Below are positions 12,209 through 24,565 of a stretch of 64,000 nt of DNA, in pieces. The stretch's first letter is position 1; every line of letters begins with the position of its first letter. The stretch spans positions 310,001 to 374,000 of the forward strand of contig JAEVLN010000030.1 in NCBI GenBank assembly GCA_018350325.1, read 5' to 3'. The notes below the pieces were generated by a model that had not been told where the DNA came from, searched no databases, and was given only the letters and a program-made list of their open reading frames with translations. The DNA is from Globodera rostochiensis. Lineage: Eukaryota > Nematoda > Chromadorea > Rhabditida > Heteroderidae. The translations under genes and the position numbers were made by a program.

Positions 12209-14458
12209 ACAAAAGCTAAAAGTCAATATTATTTTAAAGTATCTGTTAATTTTCAGAAGTTTTAATTATAACATTTTAAATAAATTATATGTTTAAATAT
12301 TAATGTTTTTGTCTTCACTTTATATTTTTACGGCAGCATCTTTTTGTCATGGACCCGTTCTTGAAATGCTTCGTGCGGTTCAGCTGTTGAATTTGAGCCA
12401 TATGCGATTATATTTAGTGATTAATCCATAATTTTATAACATTAACTTAGGCACAACTTTCATTTTGCCATTTCTTTCTTGTTCAAAAATAATTGTAATC
12501 ACGAATCGTTTGTTTATTCATTGGGTATTCGAAATTCCATTCTTTTTTTAAATAATAAGGTCTGGATAAATCTAAGAATAATTTCATATTCGTTTCAAAT
12601 AAAATTAATTTTTGATGTTTAACATTTGAATTGAACTAAAATTTTAATTTGATTAATATTCAGTATGTTAAAGAAACGATTTGTAATCGATTCATCCAAA
12701 CACCCTTTAGTGCAACTAAAGTATTAAATCGTAATTCATATAAAAATAAATTGATGAATAAAAGTGCAGTGATATATTTATTACTTTCTGTCGTCGGAAT
12801 ATCGAAAAATTTTAGTTTAATTTTATTTTTTTGAAGATTTTTAAATAATTGAATATATAACTTTAATTTATTTTTTTGGCTAACATGCAGATATATAAAT
12901 TCACTAAATTAATTTAATTGTTAATATTTTTGAATTCTTTATTTCAATGAATAAAAATTTTTAATTTCAATTTTTTAATTAAAGTTACAATTTGTTTACG
13001 ACCCTCTTATGTTCTCAATTGCATAAAAAACAAGTAAATTTCCAATTCGCTTTATGTTCAGGCATATCGTGAGTAATCTGTAAAGAAAAACACTTAAATA
13101 ATTAATATTTAAATATAAAAAAACTTGTATTATTACATGTAATATGACTAATAATATCAGTGGGTGAGGTGCAACGCAGGTATAATTTTATATTTTTCAA
13201 TTTTCTGCATTGATTATTTAAAGGTATTTCGTAAAAATAAATATTGGGCTTTGACTATCCAAAGAAAGGAGAATTATATAAAAAAATAAATTTGTTGGCT
13301 ATTTTTTATCATTACTTTAGTGTTTGGTCATTTGAGTTTTATTTAACTTTCAATTTTATTTGTTTGCTTTCTATTTCATAAAATTATTTTGCCCATTATA
13401 ATTTGCTATTTTAATTGAAACTTCATAAAAATAATTTTATTTTTTTATTTATATGAATATTTTTGTTTATAGCAAATGAGCATTGTGATTGTAACCTTGT
13501 GGATGTTTAAGTATAATTATCACGTACAAATTATAATTGGTCCGATTTTTTATTATAAATATTTTATTTACAAATTCACAATTCTCTTTCTATTTCTTTA
13601 TTCCTTGCGTCTATTGCGACAAAAATATTATTTTTATGATCTAAAAAAGCTTCTAGCTGATTTACTACAGGCTTACCCTTGATAAAGTTGCAGCATGGAT
13701 GTACCGCAATATTTTTTGCAGTTCTAACATATACTATCATTTTCATTTGAAGTTTCTTTTATTTTTAATATATTTTTAAATTTGATTTTGGGAATTCCGA
13801 CATTACAAACTATAATGTTTTTTAATACTAATTTAACTTAAATGAAACTTTATTTTATTTATTAGTACAGTTTTAGTTTAATAAAGCATACCTTTTACTT
13901 GCTTTAACTGTTGCTAAAAGAAAATTTGCAATTATGGGAATTTAGGGGCAGCATTCAGGTTTCCCCTTTTTTAGAAAATAATTTTTAGAATTGAAATAAA
14001 TAACTACAATATTAATTGTTAGTCATTTCGGAGTTTTTCTTATTGATAAGATGGGCGGGCATATTCGTTCAATCAAATATTTTTATGACCTAATTTTCTT
14101 ATCCTTGAATATTTAATGTTTGTCTTCAATATTTTTTTTTTGTTTTTGACACTTTTGATTTAAAATTAAAGTGAATTTCAACTTTTGTCAAAAGCACTAA
14201 ATTGAATTTTTAACCATTCATTCATAAATGATCAAAAATTGATGTCTTTTTTAAAAATTTATGTTAATTAATACATTATGTAATTATTATTTTAACCAAG
14301 ATGCGCCGCGTCAAATATTATTTATATTATATTTTGCGAGTTTTGCTTATTTACCTTTCCCATTATTAACTTTTAAATACTATATACTATTGTATATTGA
14401 TGTATTGTTTCAAATTTTTTTTTAACAACTCTCAATTTTATATCGTTTCTTCCCGCAG
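12209..14458. other. AT-rich DNA with one exon candidate
   Basis: Mostly A/T runs. The only segment with both a splice-acceptor-like and donor-like boundary is at 12337-12416 (separate entry). A few open stretches of 60-68 codons here are AT-rich with poor composition and are not supported as genes. Confidence 0.45.
12337..12416 (+). CDS. Candidate internal exon, unidentified
   Basis: A pyrimidine-rich stretch ending TTTTTACGGCAG precedes position 12337, and TTTA/GTGATT at 12416-12417 could be the donor. The 80-nt segment is open in one frame from 12339 (26 codons, including LEMLRAVQLLNL), which would form an amphipathic helix. It is clearly GC-richer than its flanks. The start of the island is also open in another frame, so the strand and frame are probable rather than certain. 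No protein family recognised. Confidence 0.3.
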
Positions 14459-14624
14459 TTCACACATCATTTTCTATCGTTTGTTAAACTTGAAATGTAT
14501 TTGTTCCTTTTGGATCGCTTTTGCGGATGGAATTCAAATATTTGAGGACGTTAGGCAAAATAGTTGGTATTTGAATCGGGAGATTTTTAAAAATTCTTTG
14601 AAACAGTTAATTCATGCTGTTTAG
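14459..14624 (+). CDS. Candidate terminal exon, unidentified protein
   Basis: A good acceptor, TTTCTTCCCGCAG, ends at 14458. After one phase base the segment codes about 54 residues to a TAG at 14622-14624, including FADGIQIFEDVRQ and ending NSLKQLIHAV. Hydrophobic and charged residues alternate as in a folded C-terminus, and composition rises above background exactly at the acceptor. The next island (14909-15182) reads from the other strand, so two genes may converge here. Function unknown. Confidence 0.42.
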
Positions 14625-14908
14625 GTTGCGGTCCAATGACGATCTCATTTTTTATCAATAATTTTTAAGCCCGATGTTTTACATATATTTAATTTAAAGT
14701 GACTTTTTGGCATTATGCAAATATTTTGTTATGTAATATCATAAATGGAGTCTTAATAAATATTTCCATTAATTATTTTGCACGAAGATTGTTTATTTTC
14801 ACAAAAATGCATTTAATCATTTTTTATTGATAAATGTTACATTGTATTTTTTGTAAATTTTAATTCTTTTGTTGCAAAAATATTTAAAATTGATAATTTT
14901 GATAAATT

Positions 14909-15182
14909 TTAAAATTTATGAATAAAGGTTTTGTTATAGAGAGAGACGCGAAATTTAACATATTGCGCCTCACAATAACGTGGATAGCGGGGTAATTCAT
15001 TGAAAGCCCTTGTGAGAAATGGCGTAGGATCCAATATTATTTGCATATTACAATTAAATAAATCAAAGTTTAATATTTGATTCGAATGCATATCAATTAG
15101 AATTTGTTTTTTGATGTATTGTAATTGAATTGTAGTCGAAATCCTGTTGCGTTGCTGGACTAATTTTTCTTCGACCAAAAGT
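14909..15182 (-). CDS. Candidate terminal exon, 90 codons, unidentified
   Basis: On the minus strand an acceptor AATTATTTAG ends at 15183. The following 274 nt are open (90 sense codons after one phase base) to TAA at 14909-14911. The protein has a glutamine/arginine-rich start (VEEKLVQQRN), a middle with DPTPFLTRAFNELPRYPRYC and a basic end. Its length in such AT-rich DNA makes chance unlikely. I do not recognise the family. It faces the plus-strand candidate ending at 14624 tail to tail. Confidence 0.42.
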
Positions 15183-15577
15183 CTAAATAATTTAAAATTT
15201 TTGTATTTTATTTAAATAATTTAATGGATACGGGCTGCTGAATTGTCTCATCTGGCACGAGTCATGCCTCAATTAATGATTTAACCATATGTATTTCATA
15301 AATTATTCTTAGATTTTTTTTATAAAGGGTCCATTTGATTTATTTCTGTACAACACCACAAACGAAAAGCAGTTTAAAAGTACGCGATTAGACAGTTTAA
15401 TTTAAAGAGGTAATCGATAAAATATTTTTGTTTTTAACTACATTAATTAATTTAAAATTTAAATGTTATTTTTCAATTTGACGTATCATATTGGATATAT
15501 TTTAAAAAATTGTAAACATTTCGCCAATATTTGTACCAATTTTCTTAACAAATTCCATCAAAAACTTAGAATTTTTC

Positions 15578-15603
15578 CCGCTGGCGCCTATAGGCGCCGG
15601 CGG
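15578..15603. other. Near-perfect 12-bp GC hairpin
   Basis: Twelve paired bases (CCGCTGGCGCCT against AGGCGCCGGCGG, one G-T wobble) surround AT in an otherwise AT-rich region. It shares the core GGCGCCTAT and the following ACC with the hairpin at 17565-17588. Confidence 0.75.
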
Positions 15604-17564
15604 ACCTCTCCCATTTCGCAAAAAAAGCTTTAAAATATTACTGTATTTTTAGAAATTTTGATTGCAAAATTGCATTTAATGAATACTCATTAACAAAAAT
15701 TCAATAATGTAAAAACACACCCTAAAAGTCGATTTCCCCCCCCCCCCGAAAGATTTTCTGGCTACGGGTCTGGCATAATTACTTCCTTTCTCGGCCAAAT
15801 TTGCTCAAATGGTGAAAAGTGGTGATAAATATGTTATTTAATTATTGCCGAGCAATTTTATATTAAATTAAAGTCTTAAATAATTTTCCACGTTTTTTCC
15901 ACGTTTTGAAAAAAATTTCCACGTTTTTGGGTTTAAAACCAAGAGCTCTTTTTGCTTTGTTTGTGAATAAAACAGCGATGGCCGTTCTTTAAGTTTGCAA
16001 TGCATGATATTGATAAAAAATTATTATTATATTTCTGTATTTGTTGAAGTTTTTATTTGAAGCTTTACTTATAATTATTTTTGATCTTTAATAATATTCT
16101 AAATTAAATAAGGTATTATTTTTCTATAGGCCGTTAGATAAATTTATGGCTATAAAATTATAATAATTTCTGCCCACTTTCTTCTCGTGGTTTTTACTTA
16201 CAACATATTTGTATTCTTAATTCTTAAAAATATAAACATAAAATTAAAATCAGAAATTTAATAACAAAATCTTATTTGCCAAATTGCGCGTTAAAATAAA
16301 TGAAATTAGAGTTACTTAACTTAACTGCTATCAGCTTTTAAAAAATGAACAGTTAGATGCTAATAAATACAAAATAGAATGTAATAAAAGATGCTAACTA
16401 AATTTAAAAATAAGGTGAAAATTAAAAATCGTGTTATTAAGAAATCGAAAAAGAAAACAAACTTTTATTTATTACGTAATGGTTTGCTTATATGTCTAAT
16501 CTTACCGCACTTGATCACTTAAGCCTTAAACATAAGACTTCGATATGAACAGAAAATTATCATTAATTAATTATCTAATATATTTGCAACTGACATACAA
16601 TTTGGAGTTTGCGGCTAAAAAATAAATGTCATATAATAAACAAACTTTTGTTAAAAAAATATTAAAAAATTTGTAAAAACATTTATTAAGCTAACAGTGT
16701 AATGAGACACGCTATTATAGCAAAAAAATTATTCCAAAACTGATTAATAACAATTTGACGTAATGTGAAAATTAAATAATTATAGATCAAATATGAATGA
16801 ACATAATTAAAACTAAATAGTTAATAAAACTTAAACAATAATAACTGTCCTTATTTATATTTATTTAAAAGAATACAAACAAGAAAACGAAAGAGCTAAA
16901 GGTTCTAATAATAAATTATCTAAAGTGTATAAAATCCAAATAAAATAAATTTTGCAGCCCACAGTAGACGATTAAAATTTAAATAAATTTAATTATAAAA
17001 AAATCATTACGTACATTTTAATTTCGAAACCGACAAAATGAAAGCATAATAAACTAATGCACAATCATAGACTGTTATTAACAATAAATAAAATTACTTT
17101 GATAAAGGCAATTATAATTCTATTATTTTTGAAGGCCAGTTCCGTTTTACAAAAAATAAGTCAAATACTAATGTAAATTTAAAGGTTTACACATTTAAAC
17201 AGAACTTTGGAATCAAGAAATAAACAGCGTTGCTCATGGTCACTAGCACTTTCAATAAAATAAATGGCACAGCGACTATTTATGCATAAAAAAAGCAAAA
17301 ATATATTAGCAATTTATAAAAATATTAGTAAATTAATTAATAAGTAGGGCCCGGATTATTATTATAACATTTTTTTTTCGTGGATTTCTTACCATAAGAG
17401 AAGCCCAAAAAAAGTATTTGTTTTGAAAAATTTTTGAATTAGGGCGACTTTTTAGCACATATCAAAACATATTTGTATTTTTTGGCATATATTTACTGAC
17501 ATATTTTAAGCTTTTTCAGAGTAGCACATATTTCGCCATTTGAGTCAAAAATTCAAAATTTTCT

Positions 17565-17588
17565 CGGCGGCGCCTATCGGCACCGCCG
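17565..17588. other. GC hairpin related to the one at 15578
   Basis: CGGCGGCGCC and GGCACCGCCG pair around TATC with one mismatch. Both this and the 15578 hairpin are preceded by a T-rich stretch and followed by ACC, suggesting copies of one dispersed element. Confidence 0.7.
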
Positions 17589-18705
17589 ACCCACCCGTGC
17601 GAAGAATGTTAAAAAACTTGTTTTAAAATTTTTTCGTTTCGTTTCGTCGGAAAAAAATTTTGAGGTTTGCCCAGCTCTGATCAGGAAAAGGAAATGGATG
17701 ACCAAAGTATATAAACCCGAAGATAAGATTAAATTGCAGAAACCAGAAAATGGAATATTAAAAACTCACAAATCAGCATAAGGTTTCTCAATATATTTAA
17801 AATTATAAAAACAAACCAAAAAACAAATGTTCTATATCAATTTTCTGTTTTCAAAACAAAGGCTCAAATAAGAAAAATATTTGAGCTCTTTTGTGATATT
17901 TTTAATGAATTAATGCGCCTTATAAAATTTTTAAGTTAAAAATAATTACTTGATTACTAAAAACATCAACTTAATAGTTAAGAAAATTTAAAAAAACATT
18001 AATAAATTCGCTTGACGATTTTACCATAAACATTTAAAGTAAAAATTTCTGTTTATATTATTAAGCAAAAATCAAACATTTAAAATGGGTAAAAAAGTCA
18101 AAATTAAATTATTAGTGAAATAAATAACAAAAGTCAAAAATTTTGTTAACTCAACGTTGCCATGTTTGCTACTAAATATTAAATATTTTTTCTCAAATTG
18201 AAGATGAGCATTGTTAAAAAGGATAATCCAATGAATGCATTTATTATATCTTTATACAGATGGATTTAATTTAACAAAAAAAAGAACTAATTCAAAAGCA
18301 TTTAAACATTAAAACTTTAAGTTTATTTAAATAATTCAGATTAAAAATATATTTAAATAATATAACCTTAGAACAAATACCATAAAATATAAACATCAAC
18401 CTTTAATACCAACAACCAAAATACCTTTACTATTAATTTATTAAATATATTTTAAATGTCATATACACAGCAGTGACTTTGAATGTTTTTTTAAAAACAA
18501 AATTGCATAAAAACAAAAATAAATTTTGAATCATTCTTTTAAAGTGGCTCAATGATAATTTGGCAATAATTAATATATTAATTAACATTAATAATAATTA
18601 GAATTTAATTAAGTTTATTTCTGATATGAAAATTTAAAATAATTAAAAGCATATGCCGAGTTACATTTGATAAAAATGCGTTGAATTTTTAATATGAAAT
18701 AAAAC

Positions 18706-18867
18706 ATGTTGAAATTCATAGTTTTGAATGTTTATAGCCTTACCCAAACCACCAAAATAATGTGTTTTAGAGCTTTTAAATTAATTTATCAAGCATATGT
18801 GACGAGCATCTTCATTGAATTTGGAGTGATACTGGGCATGCGACAAACTAATTCATCGACCGAGTAA
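18706..18867 (+). CDS. Candidate small ORF, 53 aa, hydrophobic
   Basis: ATG at 18706 opens a 53-codon frame to TAA 18865-18867. The C-terminal half (from QAYVTSIFIEFGVILGMRQT) is GC-richer than background and contains a hydrophobic stretch of about 14 residues. The N-terminal half is more AT-rich and might be intron, in which case this is a terminal exon beginning near 18760-18794. Unidentified. Confidence 0.33.
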   Translation: MLKFIVLNVYSLTQTTKIMCFRAFKLIYQAYVTSIFIEFGVILGMRQTNSSTE

Positions 18868-19520
18868 AATTGTACTTATAAATATAAACAAATAAAAATA
18901 ATATTAATTGTTAACAAGCAAACATTTAAATGTATCGAAAAATCACACAATTAAAGGATTATCAAATTTGGTGAAAAACCATGAAATATCTTAGAAATTA
19001 AAATATGTAAATATTGTCCGTTATCAGGAAAAATTATTTATCAAATATGAATGAACATAATTAAAACTAATTAGTTAATTAATCTTTTTAGTAAATTAAA
19101 CAATAATAACTTTCATTTACAAGGGGAATTTTAAGAAAATACATGGTTTTAATGATTTTTTATCTTTTATTTGATAGTATAACTAAATAAATAAAACAAA
19201 TTTAAATCATTTTTAAAAGATAAAGTTAGCGTAAAAATTAATTTATATTTCATTTAATACTTGATTAAGTGTAATTTTTAAATTTTGCCTCGTACCCCAC
19301 GAAATTCAGCTAAATTGTATAAATTTATAGTTGAATTAAACCAATGTAATAAAGGAAGTTGAAAATTAATTATATGGTGAAACTCAAATAAACAAAAATG
19401 CAAAGATCTCATCGAATGCACGCCGAAATGTCAAGAATTACAAAAATTTACAAAAATACATACAATATTTAAACTATCTTTATAAAATAGCATACGATAA
19501 TTTTGAGATCATTTTTATAG

Positions 19521-19603
19521 AGGATTTTTATTGTGTATTGTGGGTCGTCTTAAATTACGAAACTTTCCCTGAAGCCAGCCACTCCTTATTTGTTATTGAT
19601 TGA
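19521..19603 (+). CDS. Candidate terminal exon, unidentified
   Basis: The acceptor ATTTTTATAG ends at 19520. After two phase bases, 26 codons lead to TGA at 19601-19603, with the central sequence WVVLNYETFPEASHSLFVID. A competing frame on the same strand is also open for part of the island, so the frame is uncertain. No family recognised. Confidence 0.35.
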
Positions 19604-19815
19604 ACTATTTAGATTTATTCAAAAATGAATTAAATTATTTAACAACTGATTGAAAAATTTTGAAACAAAAAATTAAAAAAGTTAAAATTATATTAATAAA
19701 CTAAAGAATTTATTAACCATATAACTAAAATATTTATTAACAAACCACTGGAATAAAAAATAATTTAAAATAAAATAAAGCTACTAATTTAATATATAAT
19801 AAAATGCATTTTGAT

Positions 19816-19882
19816 TTATTCAAAACTTGTTGCACCGTTATGAGGGAAACTGAAGCGAACAACTCCGTCCATTAAACCATTT
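19816..19882 (-). CDS. Candidate terminal exon sharing an LMDGVV motif with 38.3 kb
   Basis: A strong acceptor, TTTGTTCTCCACCAG, precedes position 19882 on the minus strand. After one phase base the 21 codons NGLMDGVVRFSFPHNGATSF-E end in TAA at 19816. A second minus-strand island at 38256-38309 (and its duplicate near 55.6 kb) reads NLMDGVVAFSA in frame. Between the two, the shared residues are mostly encoded by different synonymous codons (TTA/CTG, GAC/GAT, GGA/GGC, GTT/GTG, TTC/TTT). That pattern argues for real coding sequence under selection and for two members of one gene family. The family is not recognised. Confidence 0.45.
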
Positions 19883-20343
19883 CTGGTGGAGAACAAAGAT
19901 AAACAAAATTTAAGAATGCATAATGAAATCTTATAACAATTAAATATGAACGCAATATTAATTTATTCTATTTTTTAATAATAGAATACAAGAAAAGACA
20001 GACTTCAAAAAAACCGTTTTTATTAACTTAAGCATGAAATCATGTAAATTTTGTGTTAATTAATTTTTGTTTAAAAATAATTTTATCGTTAAAATGCTTT
20101 AAAATATAAAATAATATGTATATTAATATTACAAAATCACTTTTTTAAATGTTAGCACGTTTTTTAACTTTTTCATCACGGCCAGGATTATTTATTTTTA
20201 CATTTAAAAATTGAAATTATGCAAAGTTAAAGATCTATATTTAATTCTGAATATATTATTTCATGGTGGCCAAAGTACATTATTTTACCAATAACACAAT
20301 AATAGCCCGTTGGAATTGCTACAAAAGATGCATAAAAACTGTT

Positions 20344-20796
20344 GGTAATACTCCAGTTTGTCCCCCGCCCCCCCCCTTTTTCGAAAAAATACAAAATTTT
20401 TAAAAGTCATATAAAACACATTTCCGGAGGGTTTTCGGGGTCGCTGATCACGATGCTGCCATTTATTTTACGCAATTCCGAACCCCGGACCCGAATTCGA
20501 ACAAAATTTTTCGAAACTTCAAAATTTTCCAAAATTCAATTTTAGCCTCAAAATCATTCAAAAAGCATAAAATTACAATGAAAAAGCAAATAATGATCGA
20601 ATTCATGCTTTTTAAATGATTTTGAGGCTAAAATGGAATTTTGGAAAATTTTGAATTTTCGAAAAATGTTCGAATTCGGGTCCGGGATTCGGAATTAGCG
20701 ACCACGAAAACCCTCAGGAAACATGTTTTATATGACTTTTAAAAAATTTTGTATTTATTCGAAAAGGAGGGGGGGAGGACAAACTGGAGTATTACC
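20344..20796. mobile_element. Fold-back MITE, copy in unit 1
   Basis: The whole 453-bp element is an imperfect palindrome. It begins GGTAATACTCCAGTTTGTCC, ends with its reverse complement, and is flanked by the 8-bp duplication AAACTGTT (20336-20343 and 20797-20804). Ends contain C9/G7-type homopolymers followed by a long hairpin through CCCGGACCCGAATTCGAAC. An 8-bp duplication fits hAT, Merlin or P-type elements; the GG start is unlike classical hAT ends, so the superfamily is open. No coding capacity. Confidence 0.85.
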
Positions 20797-23682
20797 AAAC
20801 TGTTCTCTAAAAAAATCAATCAAAAATTACTTATACTCATTTAAATAGTAGAAGCAAAAATTCAAAAAACATAAGACCATGACTGTATATTTTAAGTTTA
20901 AATTTTTGAACTATTATATAAATTAAAATTTATGTTTGAGGTTTAAAATTGACTGGACTTTGGCAACGCTTTATGGTAACTTTTTGTATTTTTACTAAAT
21001 TAGCATGCTCAAATGTTATTTCAGTTTTTAATTTTTAAAATCGTTTTTTGAATTTTTAAGTAATAAATATTAATTTAGCGTATTTTAGATTATTTAATTT
21101 GTAAATAAACTTTTTTAATATAACCACATAAATAACGCTTGAGGCTTTTGGCATTAAACAATGTATGAAATAGGTAAAGTTTCATAATTTTGTAGAATGC
21201 TTTTATTATTTTTGCTCAATATTTATTGGCTTTTACTGACAATTTTTATGATGCACATTTTATTATTGTAAAATCCTCCATAAGAAGTGATATTTTGTGG
21301 TATTCATGGGAAAGAGATCGGTTTGTTCGTTTTCACTTCCATCTTTGATTTAATTTTATTTTGCATTTGAAGATTTAATTTACGGCGCTAAGGGCTTCAT
21401 AATTTTTTGGGCAGAAGAAGTATTTTGGCAACATTAATGTTTTAATTAACAGACAGTTAATTGCAAATTTCTAATATTATCGTATAGATTATTGATTTAG
21501 TTAGAAATCTAAGATTTTTCACGTTTTAATTATTTTAGAAAGTTCTTAAATTATTTTAATTTATTTACACCTTCTCAGAAAGTTTGAGCAAATATTACGA
21601 AAACATTTTATATTACTCCAAAAATCTTAGAATTTTTAATTACTAATAGGTTTTGACAGGACAAATTGTCCGTGACCGGTAAAAATTTTAAATAATTTAT
21701 TGATTCTGCTTTCTCCATATATAATCCAATAATATAAAAAGCAATAAAATAAATAAAGTTATTATATTCAATAATATAACAGAAAGCAATGAAGGTTAAT
21801 CATCATTGTCCTGATCCCGAATCTGCGAAAAGATTTGATAAATAAAATAAATGAATAAAACAAAATGATAAAGGCAACCATTTAACATAAAACATAGGCT
21901 ACTTTTAGTTATCAAAACATGCATATAATAATATACATTACAAGAGCAAACGTAATTTAACTCGAAAATTAATATATTTATATATTTCATTGATTCGAAT
22001 TAAGTTTATTGCGAAGCAGTTTATCAATTAACTGGAAGTAAGCAACAAATAAAGACATCGTCACACGAAGAGATTGAAAGACGTTACGCAAGACCAGATA
22101 CCAAGTTTATTAGTAATTTAGAAAATGAAAATTTCATCATTAATTGCAAACACAAATGAATCATGTTTCAATGTTTCAAAAAATTAATAAAACTAATATT
22201 GTATTAATGAATCATTGTTATAATTAGTATGAATATTTTGAAATCAATTCAATAAAATTTTAATTATTCAACAAAATTTAAATATCCATTTGGCCTCTCT
22301 GCCGGGCATTATCGACCCGAATCTTCTGTAGAAAAAAAGAAGGCGCTAATCTTCATGATTTCCGTTATGTCCGGTTAATTTGTTTTGTATCCAGACCATT
22401 CTTACCATTGTTAAATTTTTTTAAATTATAATTTATTATGCTATTTTAACTGTGAAAACATAAAATGATCAGTAATTAAATTCTCGTAGCTCAGGTATAC
22501 ATATTTGTTTGCTAAAATTAAAAGAAGGTTATAATCAAAGATTTAATCTAAAATTAAAATAATAAACAAAAAACCAAAGTGAACATTGAAATACTGTTTG
22601 TGCCGAGTCCGCCATTTCTCAACAATATGCAATGCAATTGAATTAAAAAATTTTACTCTAATATGTTACGCAAATGAATTTGAAGGAAGAAATTTGCCCA
22701 AAATAATAATGTAAATTTATAAACGGCAACAAAATAACGCCGAGGTACAAAAGCCGGAATGTATGGAGATTATTGTGTTTATTACGCGAGCGATGCAACA
22801 ATGATTTGAATCTGAGAATAGCAAATATTATTTGAATGGTTACGAAACAAAGCTATTTAAAAAAATAAATTTATAAATATTTTTGTTTTAAATAAAAAAT
22901 TTTTAATATTTTGTTTAAATTTATATATGTTTTTATCTTATGTTAAACAAAGCCGACAGTGTTGCAAGTGCATGAACCCTATAGACGTTTAAATGATTAA
23001 TATATAAAGAAGTGCAATAGTCAATAAAAATTTTAAAGCAATAGAGTACAATTTGGTATTTTAATTTCAAATAAAAAAAATCACTTCAATATCGTTTTTA
23101 ACCGGCGCGTAGTAGCAATTAATCTATTAATTTGAAATTTAAATTAATTATAAATTTAATAGTTAAAAATTTTGTTAATAATAATTGCTCTATTTATTAA
23201 AACAATAAAGTTATAATACATTCAAAATGCAACTTAATGCTTGTGAGCCATTTGTTCAAATATCAAATTCAAAATTGAAATCATTTAAAAAAAATTATGA
23301 GACGAGCAGGAATCAAAATATTGTAAGCAATAAAATTATTACTAAACAATAAAATAGGGATATTTTTAAAAGTAATTATAAATTTTCTTGTTGCATAAGT
23401 ATTAATAACCTCACAAGCATAAATCTTTTCTTTGTGCTTAAAAATAAAAACAATTTCAAAATCATCAAGATTATAGTAAAAATTGTAATTAAATAAATAA
23501 ATAAAATAATACCGTTTGAATTGATTATTAGCTTGATTTTAACAATTAAGCAAAACTTTAAAAAATTCAAAACATGCAGCCAAGGAAATGGTAACAAAAA
23601 AATTAAATTTAAATTCTATATTTATGTGAAAGAGAAGGAGCGATTTCGCTAGAGTGTGAAACTTTCCCAATTAAATTCGCAG

Positions 23683-23782
23683 ACAAGCCTTGATGTCTCT
23701 ATTGGAGACTCTGACCATCTTCAAAAGCTCGGAGGGCAAAAAGATGGCGGATCAGCTGCTGGGCTTTTACAAAAATAAATGA
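23683..23782 (+). CDS. Terminal exon of an unidentified gene (unit 1)
   Basis: The acceptor AATTAAATTCGCAG ends at 23682. After one phase base, 32 codons lead to TGA at 23780-23782; the peptide begins QALMSLLETLTIFKSSEGKK and ends LLGFYKNK. Leucines and alanines fall on one face, as in an amphipathic helix, and the frame is GC-rich against an AT-rich background. A second frame is also open, but its peptide is low-complexity. I do not recognise the protein. Upstream exons probably lie in the 22.3-22.8 kb islands of the same unit. Confidence 0.5.
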
Positions 23783-24111
23783 GCTAAACAACTAATATTT
23801 TATATGAACTTCGTAAATTATTTTTCATCATTTAATTAATAAAAATAATTTTATCGTTAAAATGCTTTAAAATATAAAATAATATGTATATTAATATTAC
23901 AAAATCACTTTTTTAAATGTTAGCACGTTTTTTAACTTTTTCATCACGGCCAGGATTATTTATTTTTACATTTAAAAATTGAAATTATGCAAAGTTAAAG
24001 ATCTATATTTAATTCTGAATATATTATTTCATGGTGGCCAAAGTACATTATTTTACCAATAACACAATAATAGCCCGTTGGAATTGCTACAAAAGATGCA
24101 TAAAAACTGTT

Positions 24112-24565
24112 GGTAATACTCCAGTTTGTCCCCCGCCCCCCCCCTTTTTCGAAAAAATACAAAATTTTTTAAAAGTCATATAAAACACATTTCCGGAGGG
24201 TTTTCGGGGTCGCTGATCACGATGCTGCCATTTATTTTACGCAATTCCGAACCCCGGACCCGAATTCGAACAAAATTTTTCGAAACTTCAAAATTTTCCA
24301 AAATTCAATTTTAGCCTCAAAATCATTCAAAAAGCATAAAATTACAATGAAAAAGCAAATAATGATCGAATTCATGCTTTTTAAATGATTTTGAGGCTAA
24401 AATGGAATTTTGGAAAATTTTGAATTTTCGAAAAATGTTCGAATTCGGGTCCGGGATTCGGAATTAGCGACCACGAAAACCCTCAGGAAACATGTTTTAT
24501 ATGACTTTTAAAAAATTTTGTATTTATTCGAAAAGGAGGGGGGGAGGACAAACTGGAGTATTACC
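24112..24565. mobile_element. Fold-back MITE, copy in unit 2
   Basis: Same element as at 20344, one base longer in a T run, with the same AAACTGTT flanks. It was carried here by the tandem duplication, not by a second insertion. Confidence 0.85.

Larger units (their letters stand above)
15183..18705. other. AT-rich DNA with two GC hairpins and a C12 tract
   Basis: An island at 15220-15290 is GC-richer and briefly open. A run of twelve C lies at 15736-15747, followed by a motif (TCTGGCTACGGGTCTGGC) that looks like an eroded transposon end. GC hairpins lie at 15578-15603 and 17565-17588. Sequence at 17345 (TAGGGCCCGGATT) and the reverse of 17660-17680 (CAGAGCTGGGCAAAC) look like hAT-type termini, but no matching target duplication joins them. 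A 65-bp segment at 16786-16848 recurs at 19040-19110. Confidence 0.45.
16786..19110 (+). repeat. Dispersed direct repeat (16786-16848 and 19040-19110)
   Basis: Both copies run TCAAATATGAATGAACATAA through AAACAATAATAACT, with a 10-15 bp insertion in the second. They are AT-rich and non-coding. The span given covers both copies and the unrelated DNA between them. Confidence 0.7.
20072..23839 (+). repeat. Tandem duplication, unit 1 (3768 bp)
   Basis: This block is repeated head-to-tail immediately downstream. By eye the copies are nearly identical: I found about one substitution (20866 region, ATAAG versus ATATG) and two single-base length changes in A or T runs, which cancel. The junction lies at short microhomology (TAAT). 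The unit carries a fold-back element (20344-20796), exon-like islands at 22285-22378 and 22735-22795 (open frames ending KALIFMISVMS and EIIVFITRAMQQ), and a terminal exon at 23683-23782. A 64-codon minus-strand ORF near 21.8-22.0 kb is AT-rich and unsupported. Either a very recent duplication or an assembly duplication. Confidence 0.95.

Noticed and set aside
17345..17680. A complete hAT element between TAGGGCCCGG and the reverse of CAGAGCTGGGCAAAC
   Set aside because: The two termini do not match each other and no 8-bp target duplication flanks them; possibly two eroded ends.
21796..21990. 64-codon minus-strand frame in the tandem unit (and 25565-25759)
   Set aside because: AT-rich composition, no splice or start context; duplicated only because the whole unit is duplicated.
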